Position numbers and translations under genes: made by a program
Notes under the pieces: generated by a model
Databases searched by the model: none
The model's input: the letters and a program-made list of their open reading frames with translations, nothing else
Told to the model about the DNA's origin: nothing
Source of the DNA: Aquimarina aggregata
GTDB taxonomy: Bacteria; Bacteroidota; Bacteroidia; Flavobacteriales; Flavobacteriaceae
Length of the DNA stretch: 64,000 bases
Assembly: GCF_001632745.1 (NCBI RefSeq)
Contig: NZ_LQRT01000002.1
Span: forward strand, 310,001 to 374,000
Direction: 5' to 3'
Part shown: piece by piece, positions 43,407 to 52,963 of the stretch
Numbering within the stretch: the stretch's first letter is position 1
How the letters are laid out: each line of letters begins with the position of its first letter

Positions 43407-44845
43407 GTAAATACCCTCTTGTTAAAAAAATAGGATTAATTCTAGGACCTCTGTTGTTTTTGGTATTGATCAACTTACCTTTTATATTCATCTCAGAAGT
43501 AGCAGATAAGGTTATATCTGTTGCTGTTTGGATGATAGTTTGGTGGATAACAGAAGCTGTTTCTATATCTGTAACAGCATTAATACCATTAATCTTATTC
43601 CCTCTAGTAGGAGTTTTAGACTTAAAAGCCGTATCTCAGAGTTATGGTAGCCCTATTGTATTTTTGTTTTTTGGAGGTTTTGTAATGGCCTTGGCCTTAG
43701 AAAAAGTAAACCTTCATAAAAGAATAGCATTAACCATTATAAAAATTACCGGAACAAGCCCTGATCGGGTTATTCTTGGTTTTATGATAGCTACTGCTTT
43801 TATGAGTATGTGGATTAGCAATACAGCATGTACAGTAGTGATGCTGCCTATTGCTTTATCAGTGATACAGTTATTAATTGATGATAAAGATGGGTTTACA
43901 AAAAATGATAAAAATTTTGCATTAAGCATAATGTTGGGAATTGCTTTTTCTGCCAATGTTGGTGGAGTGGCAACCATTATAGGTACACCACCTAATTCTG
44001 TGTTGGTTGGATTTCTTGAAAACGAATATCAAATAGAAATATCTTTTTTAAATTGGATGTTACTTGCTTTTCCTTTTTCGGTGACGATGATTACTATTAT
44101 TTATTTTGTGATGGTAAAATGGATTTATCCTAATCATATTAAAAGTTTTAATGCTTCACAAAATATAATCAACGAAGAGTTAAAAAAATTAGGTAAGATT
44201 TCAAAACAAGAACGTCGAGTACTTGTTATTTTTAGTGTAGTAATTGCACTTTGGATATCTAGAACGACAATTAATGGTTTTTTTCCTGATTTAAAGCTTT
44301 CTGATACAGGAATAAGTATGATGGGAGCTTTTGCTTTGTTTGTAATTCCTTTTAGATTAAGTAAAGGGGAGTTTTCTTTAGAATGGAAAGATACTCAAAA
44401 ATTGCCATGGGGAATTTTAATCTTATTTGGTGGAGGTTTAGCTCTAGCAAGCGGATTGTCACATGCAGGTTTAATAGAGTTAGTAGCAAATACTATAGCA
44501 GAAAATAAAGGATTAAGTTTAGTAGTAGTCACGGCATTATTAATTGTTTTTATGCTTTTTATGACCGAGTTAATGAGCAATGTGGCTTTGGTAGCCATAT
44601 TTGTTCCCGTTGTTGCAGGTATTGCACTAGGTTTAAATGTACCAATGCTTCATATGTTAATTCCTGTTACTATGGCTGCTAGTTGTGCATTTATGCTTCC
44701 TATGGCTACACCACCCAATGCAATAGTTTTTGCAAGTGGTTATGTTAAAGTATCAGAAATGGTTAAAGTTGGCTTTATTTTGAATGTGATCTCGGTGTTA
44801 TTGTTGATTTTGTTGTTTAAATTTTATGTATCACTATTTTTCTAA
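43403..44845 (+). CDS. SLC13/DASS-family anion transporter
   Basis: A 480-aa inner-membrane transporter with 11-12 hydrophobic segments, of the divalent anion:Na+ symporter (DASS) family. The two sodium/substrate motifs are SNT (MWISNTACTVVM, about residue 135) and SNV (TELMSNVALVAIFVP, about residue 395), followed by GTPPNS and ATPPNA type loops. Substrates in the family are dicarboxylates, citrate or sulfate, and the sequence alone does not decide. It overlaps the previous gene by 4 nt and faces a convergent gene 13 nt downstream. Confidence 0.87.
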   Translation: MSKYPLVKKIGLILGPLLFLVLINLPFIFISEVADKVISVAVWMIVWWITEAVSISVTALIPLILFPLVGVLDLKAVSQSYGSPIVFLFFGGFVMALALEKVNLHKRIALTIIKITGTSPDRVILGFMIATAFMSMWISNTACTVVMLPIALSVIQLLIDDKDGFTKNDKNFALSIMLGIAFSANVGGVATIIGTPPNSVLVGFLENEYQIEISFLNWMLLAFPFSVTMITIIYFVMVKWIYPNHIKSFNASQNIINEELKKLGKISKQERRVLVIFSVVIALWISRTTINGFFPDLKLSDTGISMMGAFALFVIPFRLSKGEFSLEWKDTQKLPWGILILFGGGLALASGLSHAGLIELVANTIAENKGLSLVVVTALLIVFMLFMTELMSNVALVAIFVPVVAGIALGLNVPMLHMLIPVTMAASCAFMLPMATPPNAIVFASGYVKVSEMVKVGFILNVISVLLLILLFKFYVSLFF

Positions 44846-44858
44846 TACTATGTGAAAC

Positions 44859-45569
44859 TTAATCGTTCCAGGCTCTAAGATTACTAATAGGAATTCCAAA
44901 GCCTAGTAATTTATGTTGTTGCGATAAGTAAGTACCACTTTCTGTTTTTTTCCAGTCACTCCAAGTAGCTTCTATTCCTCCTATAGGTAGTATAGAAACC
45001 CACATTTGGTAGCTAGTAGGGATGTGATTTTGATCAACTTTCCAAAGATATGAATCTCCAGGGGTTGTTCCGCCAGAGCTATAGTTTATAAGTAAGCCTT
45101 GGCTATTATTATCTAACTTTACTAATTTTCTGGTAACACCAGTATCAAATAGTTTAAAAGGAGCAACTACCCAAAAAGAATCATTGTTAAAATAGGCTAG
45201 AGCTGTAGAAAGAATTTTTTTTCTTTCTTTTTCGTTTACATTTTTATTTTCTAAATAACTTTTTTGTGGTTTATTAAGATTAAGATGTACAGTATGGTCA
45301 TCCCACTTAACTTGAACAGTTTGTTGTTGCTTATTCCAGAGGTAATGATGCTTGTTTCTAAATGTCCACTGCAGGTAATCAGTATCTTGATACGCTTGAT
45401 AGTGCAGTGCTTCTTGTATTTTTAAAGCAAATTGATCTGCTTTACTACCTGTTTCACCTTCAGGCATCTTTTCATTCAAAGAAAAATAAAGTGAAGCAAC
45501 TACAATAATAATCAAAGTTAGTATGCCCAACACTAATATTTTGAATAGCTTAAAGAATTTCTTTTTCAA
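44859..45569 (-). CDS. Single-pass membrane protein of unknown function
   Basis: A 236-aa protein with one N-terminal transmembrane anchor (KLFKILVLGILTLIIIVVASLYFSL) and a large periplasmic domain. The domain shows QTVQVKWDDHTVHLNL, a Gly/Ser-rich turn (LLINYSSGGTTPGDSYLW) and WSDWKKTESGTYL. I do not recognise a family. The start is TTG (45567-45569), because no ATG lies in frame upstream. It runs in the same direction as aroB, 50 nt after it. Confidence 0.6.
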   Translation of the reverse strand: MKKKFFKLFKILVLGILTLIIIVVASLYFSLNEKMPEGETGSKADQFALKIQEALHYQAYQDTDYLQWTFRNKHHYLWNKQQQTVQVKWDDHTVHLNLNKPQKSYLENKNVNEKERKKILSTALAYFNNDSFWVVAPFKLFDTGVTRKLVKLDNNSQGLLINYSSGGTTPGDSYLWKVDQNHIPTSYQMWVSILPIGGIEATWSDWKKTESGTYLSQQHKLLGFGIPISNLRAWND

Positions 45570-45619
45570 GAGGTTGCGAATTTAAGTTCGTATGGTAAAC
45601 TAAATGTAGTGAAATTGTA

Positions 45620-46690
45620 TTAAAGAGATTTGTAATATTCAAAAGACTTTAAAATCAAATCATCATCAACAGTGCAGTTATATTTTGCAGCACCTATAGA
45701 AGTTAATAATACAAACAAAATGGTTCCTTTTTCATTTTTTTTATCATGAATCAAAAGATTCATAATTTCTTGGTAATCCTTAGATTCTATATCAATTTTT
45801 GGAAATGTAGCAAGAATAACATCGCTAATATGTTGTAAATCTTCTTCTGTTAATGATAGTAACTGGGATGAAATATAGGCTTCCATAATCATACCAATTG
45901 CAATGGCCTCACCATGCAATAAAACAGGTTTATCTGGATGCGTTAGGTAAAAAGATTCTATAGCGTGCCCAAGAGTATGACCAAAATTAAGGTATTTCCT
46001 AATATTTTGTTCTGTAGGGTCTTCAGTAACAATTTTATTTTTAATCACTACAGAATCATATATCATTTGATCTAATTCTTCAATATCTAATTGAGAGAGA
46101 TCACTAATTTTGTTCCAATATTCACGATCTTGAATTAAACCATGTTTCAACATTTCTGCAAAACCACTACACATTTGATTTACGGGGAGCGTACCTAAAT
46201 ATTCTGTATCTATTAATACCATTTCAGATTCACTAATTACCCCAACCATGTTTTTAAGATTGCCAAGATCAACACCAGTTTTACCTCCAACAGATGCATC
46301 TACCATGGCCAATAGAGTAGTTGGTATATTGATATAGTTAATACCTCTTTTGTATGTACAGGCTATAAAACCTCCAAGATCAGTAACTACACCTCCTCCA
46401 AGGTTAATTAGAAGACTCTTACGATCAAAACCTAATTCAGAAAGAGCATTCCAAATACCACTACAAGTTTCAATATTTTTATGAATTTCGCCAGGTTCAA
46501 TTTCAATAACCTCTATATCATATTCTTTTTCGATTGTACTCATTAGTAATGACAAACAATATTCGTGAGTATTGCTATCAACGAGAATGGCTATTTTAGA
46601 GTGGTTAGCTTTTTCTAAGTAAGTGTTTAGGGCAGTATAACATTCCTGACCAAAATATACTATTGATTCTTTAGAAACTATGGGCTTCAT
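45620..46690 (-). CDS. aroB: 3-dehydroquinate synthase
   Basis: NAD- and metal-dependent second enzyme of the shikimate pathway, which supplies chorismate for aromatic amino acids and menaquinone. Motifs are GGGVVTDLGGFIA, TTLLAMVDASVGGKTGV (about 130-146) and the metal-binding FGHTLGHAIE and LLHGEAIAIGM. The length of 356 aa is normal. It is divergent from the proline dehydrogenase gene. Confidence 0.95.
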   Translation of the reverse strand: MKPIVSKESIVYFGQECYTALNTYLEKANHSKIAILVDSNTHEYCLSLLMSTIEKEYDIEVIEIEPGEIHKNIETCSGIWNALSELGFDRKSLLINLGGGVVTDLGGFIACTYKRGINYINIPTTLLAMVDASVGGKTGVDLGNLKNMVGVISESEMVLIDTEYLGTLPVNQMCSGFAEMLKHGLIQDREYWNKISDLSQLDIEELDQMIYDSVVIKNKIVTEDPTEQNIRKYLNFGHTLGHAIESFYLTHPDKPVLLHGEAIAIGMIMEAYISSQLLSLTEEDLQHISDVILATFPKIDIESKDYQEIMNLLIHDKKNEKGTILFVLLTSIGAAKYNCTVDDDLILKSFEYYKSL

Positions 46691-46752
46691 GTGTAGTTAA
46701 ATTATGAGAGCGAAATTAAGTAGAATTTAGATTAAAATAAACTCGCAAGTTC

Positions 46753-46760
46753 TATATTTG
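46753..46760 (+). promoter_or_regulatory. -7 promoter box for the proline dehydrogenase gene
   Basis: TATATTTG matches TAnnTTTG. It lies 96 nt before the ATG, leaving a long 5' UTR in which no structure was seen. Confidence 0.45.
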
Positions 46761-46856
46761 CAGATATCATAAAATAAACACAAAGTATTCTTGTAAATCG
46801 ATCATATTTATAGGAATGCTAGTATAAAACTGATGATAATCTAAATTATTTTTTTG

Positions 46857-48029
46857 ATGAGTCACAATAACTTGTTTGAGAATACACAAAAAGCTTTTTC
46901 GTTAAAAAGCGATTCAGAATTAGAAAGAGCATATTTTTTGTTTAAAATGATTTCTAATGAACCATTAGTAAGAATCGGTACTGCAGTAACAAATTTTGCT
47001 ATTAAAGCTCATTTGCCAGTACAAGGATTGATACGCGCAACTGTATTTGATCATTTCTGTGGAGGAGTTAGTGAAGAAGATTGCTTACCTGTAGTAGATA
47101 AAATGTTCGAAAAACGAGTATGTTCGGTTTTAGATTATTCTGTTGAAGGAAAAGAAGACGAGTCTCAATTTGATGCAGTTCTTCTAAAAACAATAGAATT
47201 GATTGAATTTGCAGATCATAAAGACGCGATGCCTTTTAGTGTATTTAAACCAACAGGTTTGGGACGATTTTCGGTTTTCGAAAAGAAAACAAAAGGTGAA
47301 GCTTTAACTAAAGAAGAACAACAACAATGGAAACGTATAGAAAAGCGCTTTGAACTAGTCTGTCAAAAAGCGTTTGATTGTGATGTTGCATTATTGATTG
47401 ATGGAGAAGAAAGTTGGATGCAAGACGCTGCTGATGATTTAGTTGCTAAAATGATGCGTAAGTATAATACAGAAAAAGCTATTATTTATAATACATTGCA
47501 ATTATACAGACATGATCGTTTAGAGTATTTAAAGAGTTTGCATGAAGAAGCAAGAGTATATGGTTTTAAAATAGGAGTAAAGATAGTGCGAGGTGCCTAT
47601 ATGGAAAAAGAAAATGAACGTGCAGAAGAAAAAGGATATCCTACACCAATTTGTGCAAGTAAAGAACACACCGACGAAAACTTTAATACTACTATGAAAT
47701 ACATTCTTGAAAATATAGAAGATATTTCAGTTTTTATAGGTACACATAATGAGCATAGTAGTTATTTAGCCATGCAATTGATGGATGATCTGTCTATCGC
47801 TAAAGATGATTTTAGAGTTTGGTTTGGCCAACTATATGGTATGAGTGATCATATTAGTTTTAATCAAGCAGCAGAAGGCTATAATGTAGCAAAATATTTA
47901 CCCTTTGGACCAGTACGAGATGTAATGCCTTATTTGATACGAAGAGCAGAAGAAAATACTTCTGTAGCTGGGCAAACAAGTCGTGAGTTAAACCTTTTAT
48001 CACAAGAAAAAAAACGTAGAAAACTATAA
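46857..48029 (+). CDS. Proline dehydrogenase
   Basis: FAD enzyme that oxidises proline to pyrroline-5-carboxylate, the PutA PRODH domain as a stand-alone protein of 390 aa. Barrel motifs seen are IGVKIVRGAYMEKE (about 240-253), FIGTHNEHSSYLA and a flavin-site end (YLPFGPVRDVMPYLIRRAEEN). The ATG at 46857 is used; a TTG directly before it is out-ranked. Electrons probably go to menaquinone. The pyrroline-5-carboxylate dehydrogenase is not in this window. Confidence 0.9.
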   Translation: MSHNNLFENTQKAFSLKSDSELERAYFLFKMISNEPLVRIGTAVTNFAIKAHLPVQGLIRATVFDHFCGGVSEEDCLPVVDKMFEKRVCSVLDYSVEGKEDESQFDAVLLKTIELIEFADHKDAMPFSVFKPTGLGRFSVFEKKTKGEALTKEEQQQWKRIEKRFELVCQKAFDCDVALLIDGEESWMQDAADDLVAKMMRKYNTEKAIIYNTLQLYRHDRLEYLKSLHEEARVYGFKIGVKIVRGAYMEKENERAEEKGYPTPICASKEHTDENFNTTMKYILENIEDISVFIGTHNEHSSYLAMQLMDDLSIAKDDFRVWFGQLYGMSDHISFNQAAEGYNVAKYLPFGPVRDVMPYLIRRAEENTSVAGQTSRELNLLSQEKKRRKL

Positions 48030-48047
48030 AATCCTTGTATAGGCTTT

Positions 48048-48428
48048 ATGAACTTAAATCAAGTAACAGTGCCATCCTTAGATATAGAAAAATCTATTTC
48101 TTTTTATGAAAAACTAGGGTTGCGTTTAATCGTTAAAGCGTTGCCTCACTATGCTAGGTTTGAATGTGTAGAAGGAGACGCAACTTTTTCTATTCATTTG
48201 GTAGAAACACTTTCTGAAGGAGAGGGAGCATACATCTATTTTGAAACATCTAAATTAGATGATGAGGTAAAACGACTTACTCAAGATGGAGTAGTATTTG
48301 ATCAATTGCCAAAAGATCAAACTTGGCTTTGGCGTGAAGCGAGATTAAAAGACCCTGATGGAAATCAAGTAATCCTTTATTTTGCAGGAGACAACAGAAA
48401 AAACCCGCCGTGGAGGATTGGTAATTAG
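48048..48428 (+). CDS. VOC-family (glyoxalase/dioxygenase-like) protein
   Basis: A 126-aa vicinal-oxygen-chelate fold protein. Two beta-alpha-beta-beta-beta units are visible: NQVTVPSLDIEKSISFYEKLGL at the start and REARLKDPDGNQVILYFAGDN near the end. The reaction cannot be told from the sequence. It lies 18 nt after the proline dehydrogenase gene and is probably co-transcribed. Confidence 0.82.
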   Translation: MNLNQVTVPSLDIEKSISFYEKLGLRLIVKALPHYARFECVEGDATFSIHLVETLSEGEGAYIYFETSKLDDEVKRLTQDGVVFDQLPKDQTWLWREARLKDPDGNQVILYFAGDNRKNPPWRIGN

Positions 48429-48500
48429 TTAGTCATGTTTCTGATTATAAAAATACAATACGCTACTTTTAAATTTTGGTAGAAACAATCAATAAGAAAT

Positions 48501-49070
48501 ATGAGTAATCCAATACTTGATCAAACTTTTGACAGTCAAAATTTTTCTGGTAAAAAATTAGAGTCAAAAGAATATGACAATTGTACTTTTATAAATTGTA
48601 ATTTTTCTGACACTGATATTTCTGTTGTTACTTTTTTAGAATGTGAATTTAATAACTGCAATTTTGGATCTATATTGATGAAAGCGACCTCATTTCAAGA
48701 GGTTCTGTTTTCTGGTTGTAAAATGCTTGGCTTAGATTTTAGTGGATGTAATACATTTATGTTTTCGGTAGTGTTTGATCATTGTAATCTTGATTATGCA
48801 TCTTTTTTTGGATTCGAAATGAAGAATACTATGTTTAAAAGCTGTAGTTTAAAAGAAGTTGATTTTACGAATGCTAATATTAAAGGAGCTGTATTTGATC
48901 AGTGTGATATGGCAAAGACCGTTTTTGATAATACCAATGCTGAAAAAACAGATTTTAGAACAGCCAAAAACTATAGTATTGATCCGGATAATAACATTTT
49001 AAAGAAAGCTAAATTTAGTAAGTTTGGTCTCTTAGGATTACTGAGTAAGTATGATTTGGATATAGAATAA
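48501..49070 (+). CDS. Pentapeptide-repeat protein
   Basis: A 189-aa protein made almost wholly of pentapeptide repeats (A/C-[DN]-[LF]-x-x), for example CTFINCNFSDTDIS, CEFNNCNFGS and EVDFTNANIKGAVFDQCDM, which fold as a right-handed quadrilateral beta helix. The last 30 residues (DPDNNILKKAKFSKFGLL, then LLSKYDLDIE) form a helical cap as in Qnr-like proteins. Qnr proteins mimic DNA and protect type II topoisomerases, but this protein has no proven role and lies far from the topoisomerase operon here. Confidence 0.75.
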   Translation: MSNPILDQTFDSQNFSGKKLESKEYDNCTFINCNFSDTDISVVTFLECEFNNCNFGSILMKATSFQEVLFSGCKMLGLDFSGCNTFMFSVVFDHCNLDYASFFGFEMKNTMFKSCSLKEVDFTNANIKGAVFDQCDMAKTVFDNTNAEKTDFRTAKNYSIDPDNNILKKAKFSKFGLLGLLSKYDLDIE

Positions 49071-49079
49071 GAAGGTAAT

Positions 49080-49478
49080 ATGATGTTAAGGTTTCATAAA
49101 AAGTATTTCATTTTAACCATTTTAGTGTTTTTGATAGAAATCATCATTGCCATGTATATTGATGATGCTATAATAAGACCATATTTTGGAGATACTTTGG
49201 TTGTATTCCTTTTATATTATGGGGTTAAAACTTTTTTCAATTTACCAGTACTAAAGACAGCTTTGTTTGTTCTTTTATTCTGTTATTTTGTCGAAATAAT
49301 GCAATATTTTAAGGTCATCTATTTTTTAGGTCTACAAGAATCAAAACTAGCTAGAATTGTTATCGGAAGCTCCTTTTCTTGGATGGATATACTGGCATAT
49401 ACATTAGGCTTTTTATTGATCGTATGGCTAGAAAACACTTCGTCTTTTCGTAAATTTTTGGATGTAAAAAATGATTAG
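49080..49478 (+). CDS. DUF2809 membrane protein
   Basis: A 132-aa inner-membrane protein with four hydrophobic helices. FLLYYGVKTFF, FVEIMQYFKVI and SFSWMDILAYTLGFLL match the DUF2809 family, whose function is unknown. It follows the pentapeptide gene by 9 nt, so it is likely co-transcribed. Its stop codon overlaps that of the convergent leftward gene by four bases. Confidence 0.78.
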   Translation: MMLRFHKKYFILTILVFLIEIIIAMYIDDAIIRPYFGDTLVVFLLYYGVKTFFNLPVLKTALFVLLFCYFVEIMQYFKVIYFLGLQESKLARIVIGSSFSWMDILAYTLGFLLIVWLENTSSFRKFLDVKND

Positions 49479-52400
49479 TATGCTTTAAAAATATCTAGTA
49501 AATCATTATTATTTGCTACTATTATAAACTTTCCTTTCTCATTTTTTATAGACAGCATGTGTCGTGTGTCTTTATTGGTGAAAAAACCGGACTTTTGATT
49601 AGAAATAGGACTAAATAGTTCTGTACCATTACCTTTTAAAAAAGAACCAATCCCTGCATCGGCTCTTGTAGTCTCTACTTCTGATTGATAGTTATTACCC
49701 GCTACTAACAGATCTTTTATTTGATCTCCATCAAAATCGTCAAATAAAATACTATTGATTGGCGATTGTTGTGCGTCGATAGGTAGTGGAGAAAATTCAA
49801 ATGCTCCATTGCCGTTGTTTTTAAATATTCCCGAACGAAATTCTATAGCTTGATAATGTAATGCAGAGGTAATACCTTTACCTAAAATTCCACCAAGGTC
49901 TTTGTTTGCAAATTCATTGTACGTGGTTATTTTTTTTGCTAAATGTGGTATTTGTTGGGCGGTACAAACTTTCCCTCTAACAGGCACTTGTTTTTCATTA
50001 TAAAATTTGGCCAGTATGATATCTTCTTTCCCGTTAAAATCAAAATCACGTGTATAAACATGAAAAGGTTTTTCTTTAGAAGCATGAAATTTATAATTTA
50101 ACCCTAGGTTACCACCTATAATATCTTGATCTCCATCATTATCAATGTCAGCAACTACTATTTTGTTCCACCAACCTGTTATTGAGGATAGTGTTTCATA
50201 ATGATCACTTTTTAATAATTTGTTGTCTTTATTGATAAAAACCTCGATACCCATCCATTCTCCAGTTACCACTAAATCAGTGGCTTTATCATTATTAATA
50301 TCTACCCAAACGGCATCGGTTACCATACCTATATCTTGTAGGCCAGGCGCTAGAGCTGGTGTTTGGATAATAAATTTTCCATTATCATTTATTAATAAAT
50401 AGCTAGAAGGAGCATAGGGATATTTACCGGGTATGACACGTCCGCCAACAAATAAATCAATATCACCATCATTATCATAATCATTAGGAACAACAACTGA
50501 TCCTGCAGTTATCATTTCTGGTAACTGATTTTTTGATTTTGAAAATTGCCCGGCACCATTGTTTAGATACAATCTGTCTTGCAATAGTTTTGGAGTATTG
50601 TTAAATTCATAACTTCCGCTAACGACATATAAGTCTTGATCTCCGTCATTATCTACATCAAAAAAGCAGGCCCCAACATCTTCACGCTGTTTATCTTTTT
50701 TAAAATCTAAATTTGAATAAGCTTTAAAATCGCCAGATTTATTCCCTAATAGTAATTGTGCAACGTATCCATGCGCACCACCGATAAAAATGTCGTCGTA
50801 GCCATCATTATTCACATCTGATTTTGCTATTGCAGGTCCAGTTTGAGAGAGTTTATGAGGTAATAGTATCTGTAGGTCATAATCGTTAAAGGCAGTTTCA
50901 ATATGACCAAATCTTGAAGTTGTTTTTTTGAAAATTGTTTTTGTTGTTGTCTTTTCTGTAAATGTATCTTGAAGTGAGGTATCACTAGCATATTTTGCCG
51001 TTATTAATTTGTTGCTTGAAACCTTTTGTAACACATGTTGTTTTCCGTCTGGCCATGTGATTTCAATCTTTGAGATTGTATCTTGTTTTTTAAATCCAAA
51101 ATGTAAAACATTACTAACAGATGACAGAAAACCTCTTGTATTTATTAATTGACGAGATTGTATTGTATTATTTGTAAAGTATACTTTAATTTTTGTTCCT
51201 ATACCAAAGTTGTTTTTTTTTGGTCCCTCTAGTCTAACTTTTACAAAATTTCCTTTTTGTAATTCGATAGCATTATTTTTAAGAATATTGGCTTTATCAT
51301 TTATATTATTTACAACTATATCTAAGTCACCATCATTATCTAAATCGGCATAAACGGCACCATTAGAAAATGTAGCTGTAGTATCTACCCATGTTGATGA
51401 TGTATTTTGAAATGTTTTATTACCCTTGTTTTTAAAGAAGTAATTGGTAAGTTTTTGTTGAGGTAGCATTTTTGCAAAACTGAAGAAGTCTTCTTGAGTT
51501 GGTTTTCTACCATTTTTTCTTAATATCTGGAGTATTTCGTTGTTTTTATCTCTATCTATAACATCTCTGTAAACTCCATTAGTGATGTATATATCTTTAT
51601 AACCGTCTAAATCAAAATCGGCGGCTAATAGGGACCAACTCCAATCAGTATTTGCTATGCCAGACATATGGGCAATCTCGCTAAATGAGTTATTACCATT
51701 ATTAAGTTGGAGCATATTGTGCATGTATTGTTGATGATATCCATTGGCAACCATTTTATCAAATTTTTCAATAGAAGTCATTGCCATTGTTGTTTTTGAC
51801 CGAATATAGTCTTCTGGATTCATATCTAATGTCATTAAATCTGGTAATCCATCGTTATTAATATCGGCAATATCACTACCCATGCTATTAAAGGACATAT
51901 GCTTGAATAATTTATCCCTAGATTCTGTAAACGTTCCATCTCCATTATTAATATATGCTAAATCTGGTACATTAAAATCATTACATACATAGATATCTAA
52001 TAATCCATCATTAGTAAGATCACCAACTTGAGGATTAAGACCAAATCCTATATCATATACTAGTCCTGATTTTTCAGAAACGTCGGTAAAATGTCCTGTT
52101 CCATCATTATTATAAAGTCTATCACTTCCTTTAAGTTGTAATGTTTTTGGATCGTTTTCAACAGCTTTTAGATCGACAACTTTTGATCTACTTGTAATAT
52201 CAGGGGTATTAGAGATATATACATCAAGATCATTATCATTGTCATAGTCAAAAAAAGTAGCTTGTATTGTACGGTTTTTATCTGCCAGACCAAGAGCTTC
52301 AGCTTTTTCTGTAAACGTAAGGTCACCATTATTTATATAAAGCATATTGGCAAATTTATTATCCTCTTCTTGCCAACCACCCCGAGAAATATAAATATCA

Positions 52401-52840
52401 ACAAAGCCATCATTATTAACATCTGCTACGGCAACTCCAGAATCGAAACCTTTTCTTTTTTGTATACCAGCCTTTTTTGTAATATCCTTAAAGCGAAAAT
52501 CACCTTGATTTAGATATAATTTATTGTCATGAGTGTTAGAAATAAAAAATAAATCCATTAATCCGTCATTATTAAAATCTGCCGCCGCAACACCTCCACC
52601 AATGTAGGTATACATGTATTGGTAATAATTAGATTCTAATGTTTCTATTAATTTATTTTCGAAATCAATACCTGATATAGTAGACGTTATTGCTGTAAAG
52701 AGTTTTTTTGTTTCTGTTTTATGTTTAGAAATGGCAGAATTGTTTGATTCTGAACAAGCAAGAAAGAGCGTAGTAGTTATAAACACTAGACCGATACTTT
52801 TTATATTTCTTAATAATGATTTTATTTCAAAAGTTTTCAT
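49475..52840 (-). CDS. VCBS/FG-GAP and ASPIC-UnbV lipoprotein
   Basis: A 1121-aa exported lipoprotein (lipobox LFLACSES, Cys about 29). Many FG-GAP/VCBS repeats with calcium-type loops occur (DFNNDGLMDLFF, DVNNDGFVDIYI, DLDNDGDLDIVV), forming a beta propeller. An ASPIC/UnbV region lies near the middle (FVKVRLEGPKKNNFGIGTKI, then WPDGKQHVLQ). Such proteins commonly accompany SusC/SusD pairs and may bind polymeric or protein substrate at the cell surface. It is the third gene of this leftward locus, after a 123-nt gap that contains a hairpin. Confidence 0.85.
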   Translation of the reverse strand: MKTFEIKSLLRNIKSIGLVFITTTLFLACSESNNSAISKHKTETKKLFTAITSTISGIDFENKLIETLESNYYQYMYTYIGGGVAAADFNNDGLMDLFFISNTHDNKLYLNQGDFRFKDITKKAGIQKRKGFDSGVAVADVNNDGFVDIYISRGGWQEEDNKFANMLYINNGDLTFTEKAEALGLADKNRTIQATFFDYDNDNDLDVYISNTPDITSRSKVVDLKAVENDPKTLQLKGSDRLYNNDGTGHFTDVSEKSGLVYDIGFGLNPQVGDLTNDGLLDIYVCNDFNVPDLAYINNGDGTFTESRDKLFKHMSFNSMGSDIADINNDGLPDLMTLDMNPEDYIRSKTTMAMTSIEKFDKMVANGYHQQYMHNMLQLNNGNNSFSEIAHMSGIANTDWSWSLLAADFDLDGYKDIYITNGVYRDVIDRDKNNEILQILRKNGRKPTQEDFFSFAKMLPQQKLTNYFFKNKGNKTFQNTSSTWVDTTATFSNGAVYADLDNDGDLDIVVNNINDKANILKNNAIELQKGNFVKVRLEGPKKNNFGIGTKIKVYFTNNTIQSRQLINTRGFLSSVSNVLHFGFKKQDTISKIEITWPDGKQHVLQKVSSNKLITAKYASDTSLQDTFTEKTTTKTIFKKTTSRFGHIETAFNDYDLQILLPHKLSQTGPAIAKSDVNNDGYDDIFIGGAHGYVAQLLLGNKSGDFKAYSNLDFKKDKQREDVGACFFDVDNDGDQDLYVVSGSYEFNNTPKLLQDRLYLNNGAGQFSKSKNQLPEMITAGSVVVPNDYDNDGDIDLFVGGRVIPGKYPYAPSSYLLINDNGKFIIQTPALAPGLQDIGMVTDAVWVDINNDKATDLVVTGEWMGIEVFINKDNKLLKSDHYETLSSITGWWNKIVVADIDNDGDQDIIGGNLGLNYKFHASKEKPFHVYTRDFDFNGKEDIILAKFYNEKQVPVRGKVCTAQQIPHLAKKITTYNEFANKDLGGILGKGITSALHYQAIEFRSGIFKNNGNGAFEFSPLPIDAQQSPINSILFDDFDGDQIKDLLVAGNNYQSEVETTRADAGIGSFLKGNGTELFSPISNQKSGFFTNKDTRHMLSIKNEKGKFIIVANNNDLLDIFKAY

Positions 52841-52885
52841 GCTTTGTTGTTATCTAGAATCGTATTTAATTGTGGAATATAAAGT

Positions 52886-52923
52886 ACACAACGATAAAGT
52901 TACGTAAGACTCTACCGTTGTGT
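52886..52923 (-). terminator. Possible attenuating hairpin between susD and the VCBS gene
   Basis: An 8-bp inverted repeat (ACACAACG at 52886-52893, CGTTGTGT at 52916-52923) with a 22-nt loop. The T-run is weak, so if functional it would lower rather than stop read-through. Confidence 0.35.
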
Positions 52924-52963
52924 TTAAAAATAACTAATTCAAAATTATTGTATTTCTTTTTGT

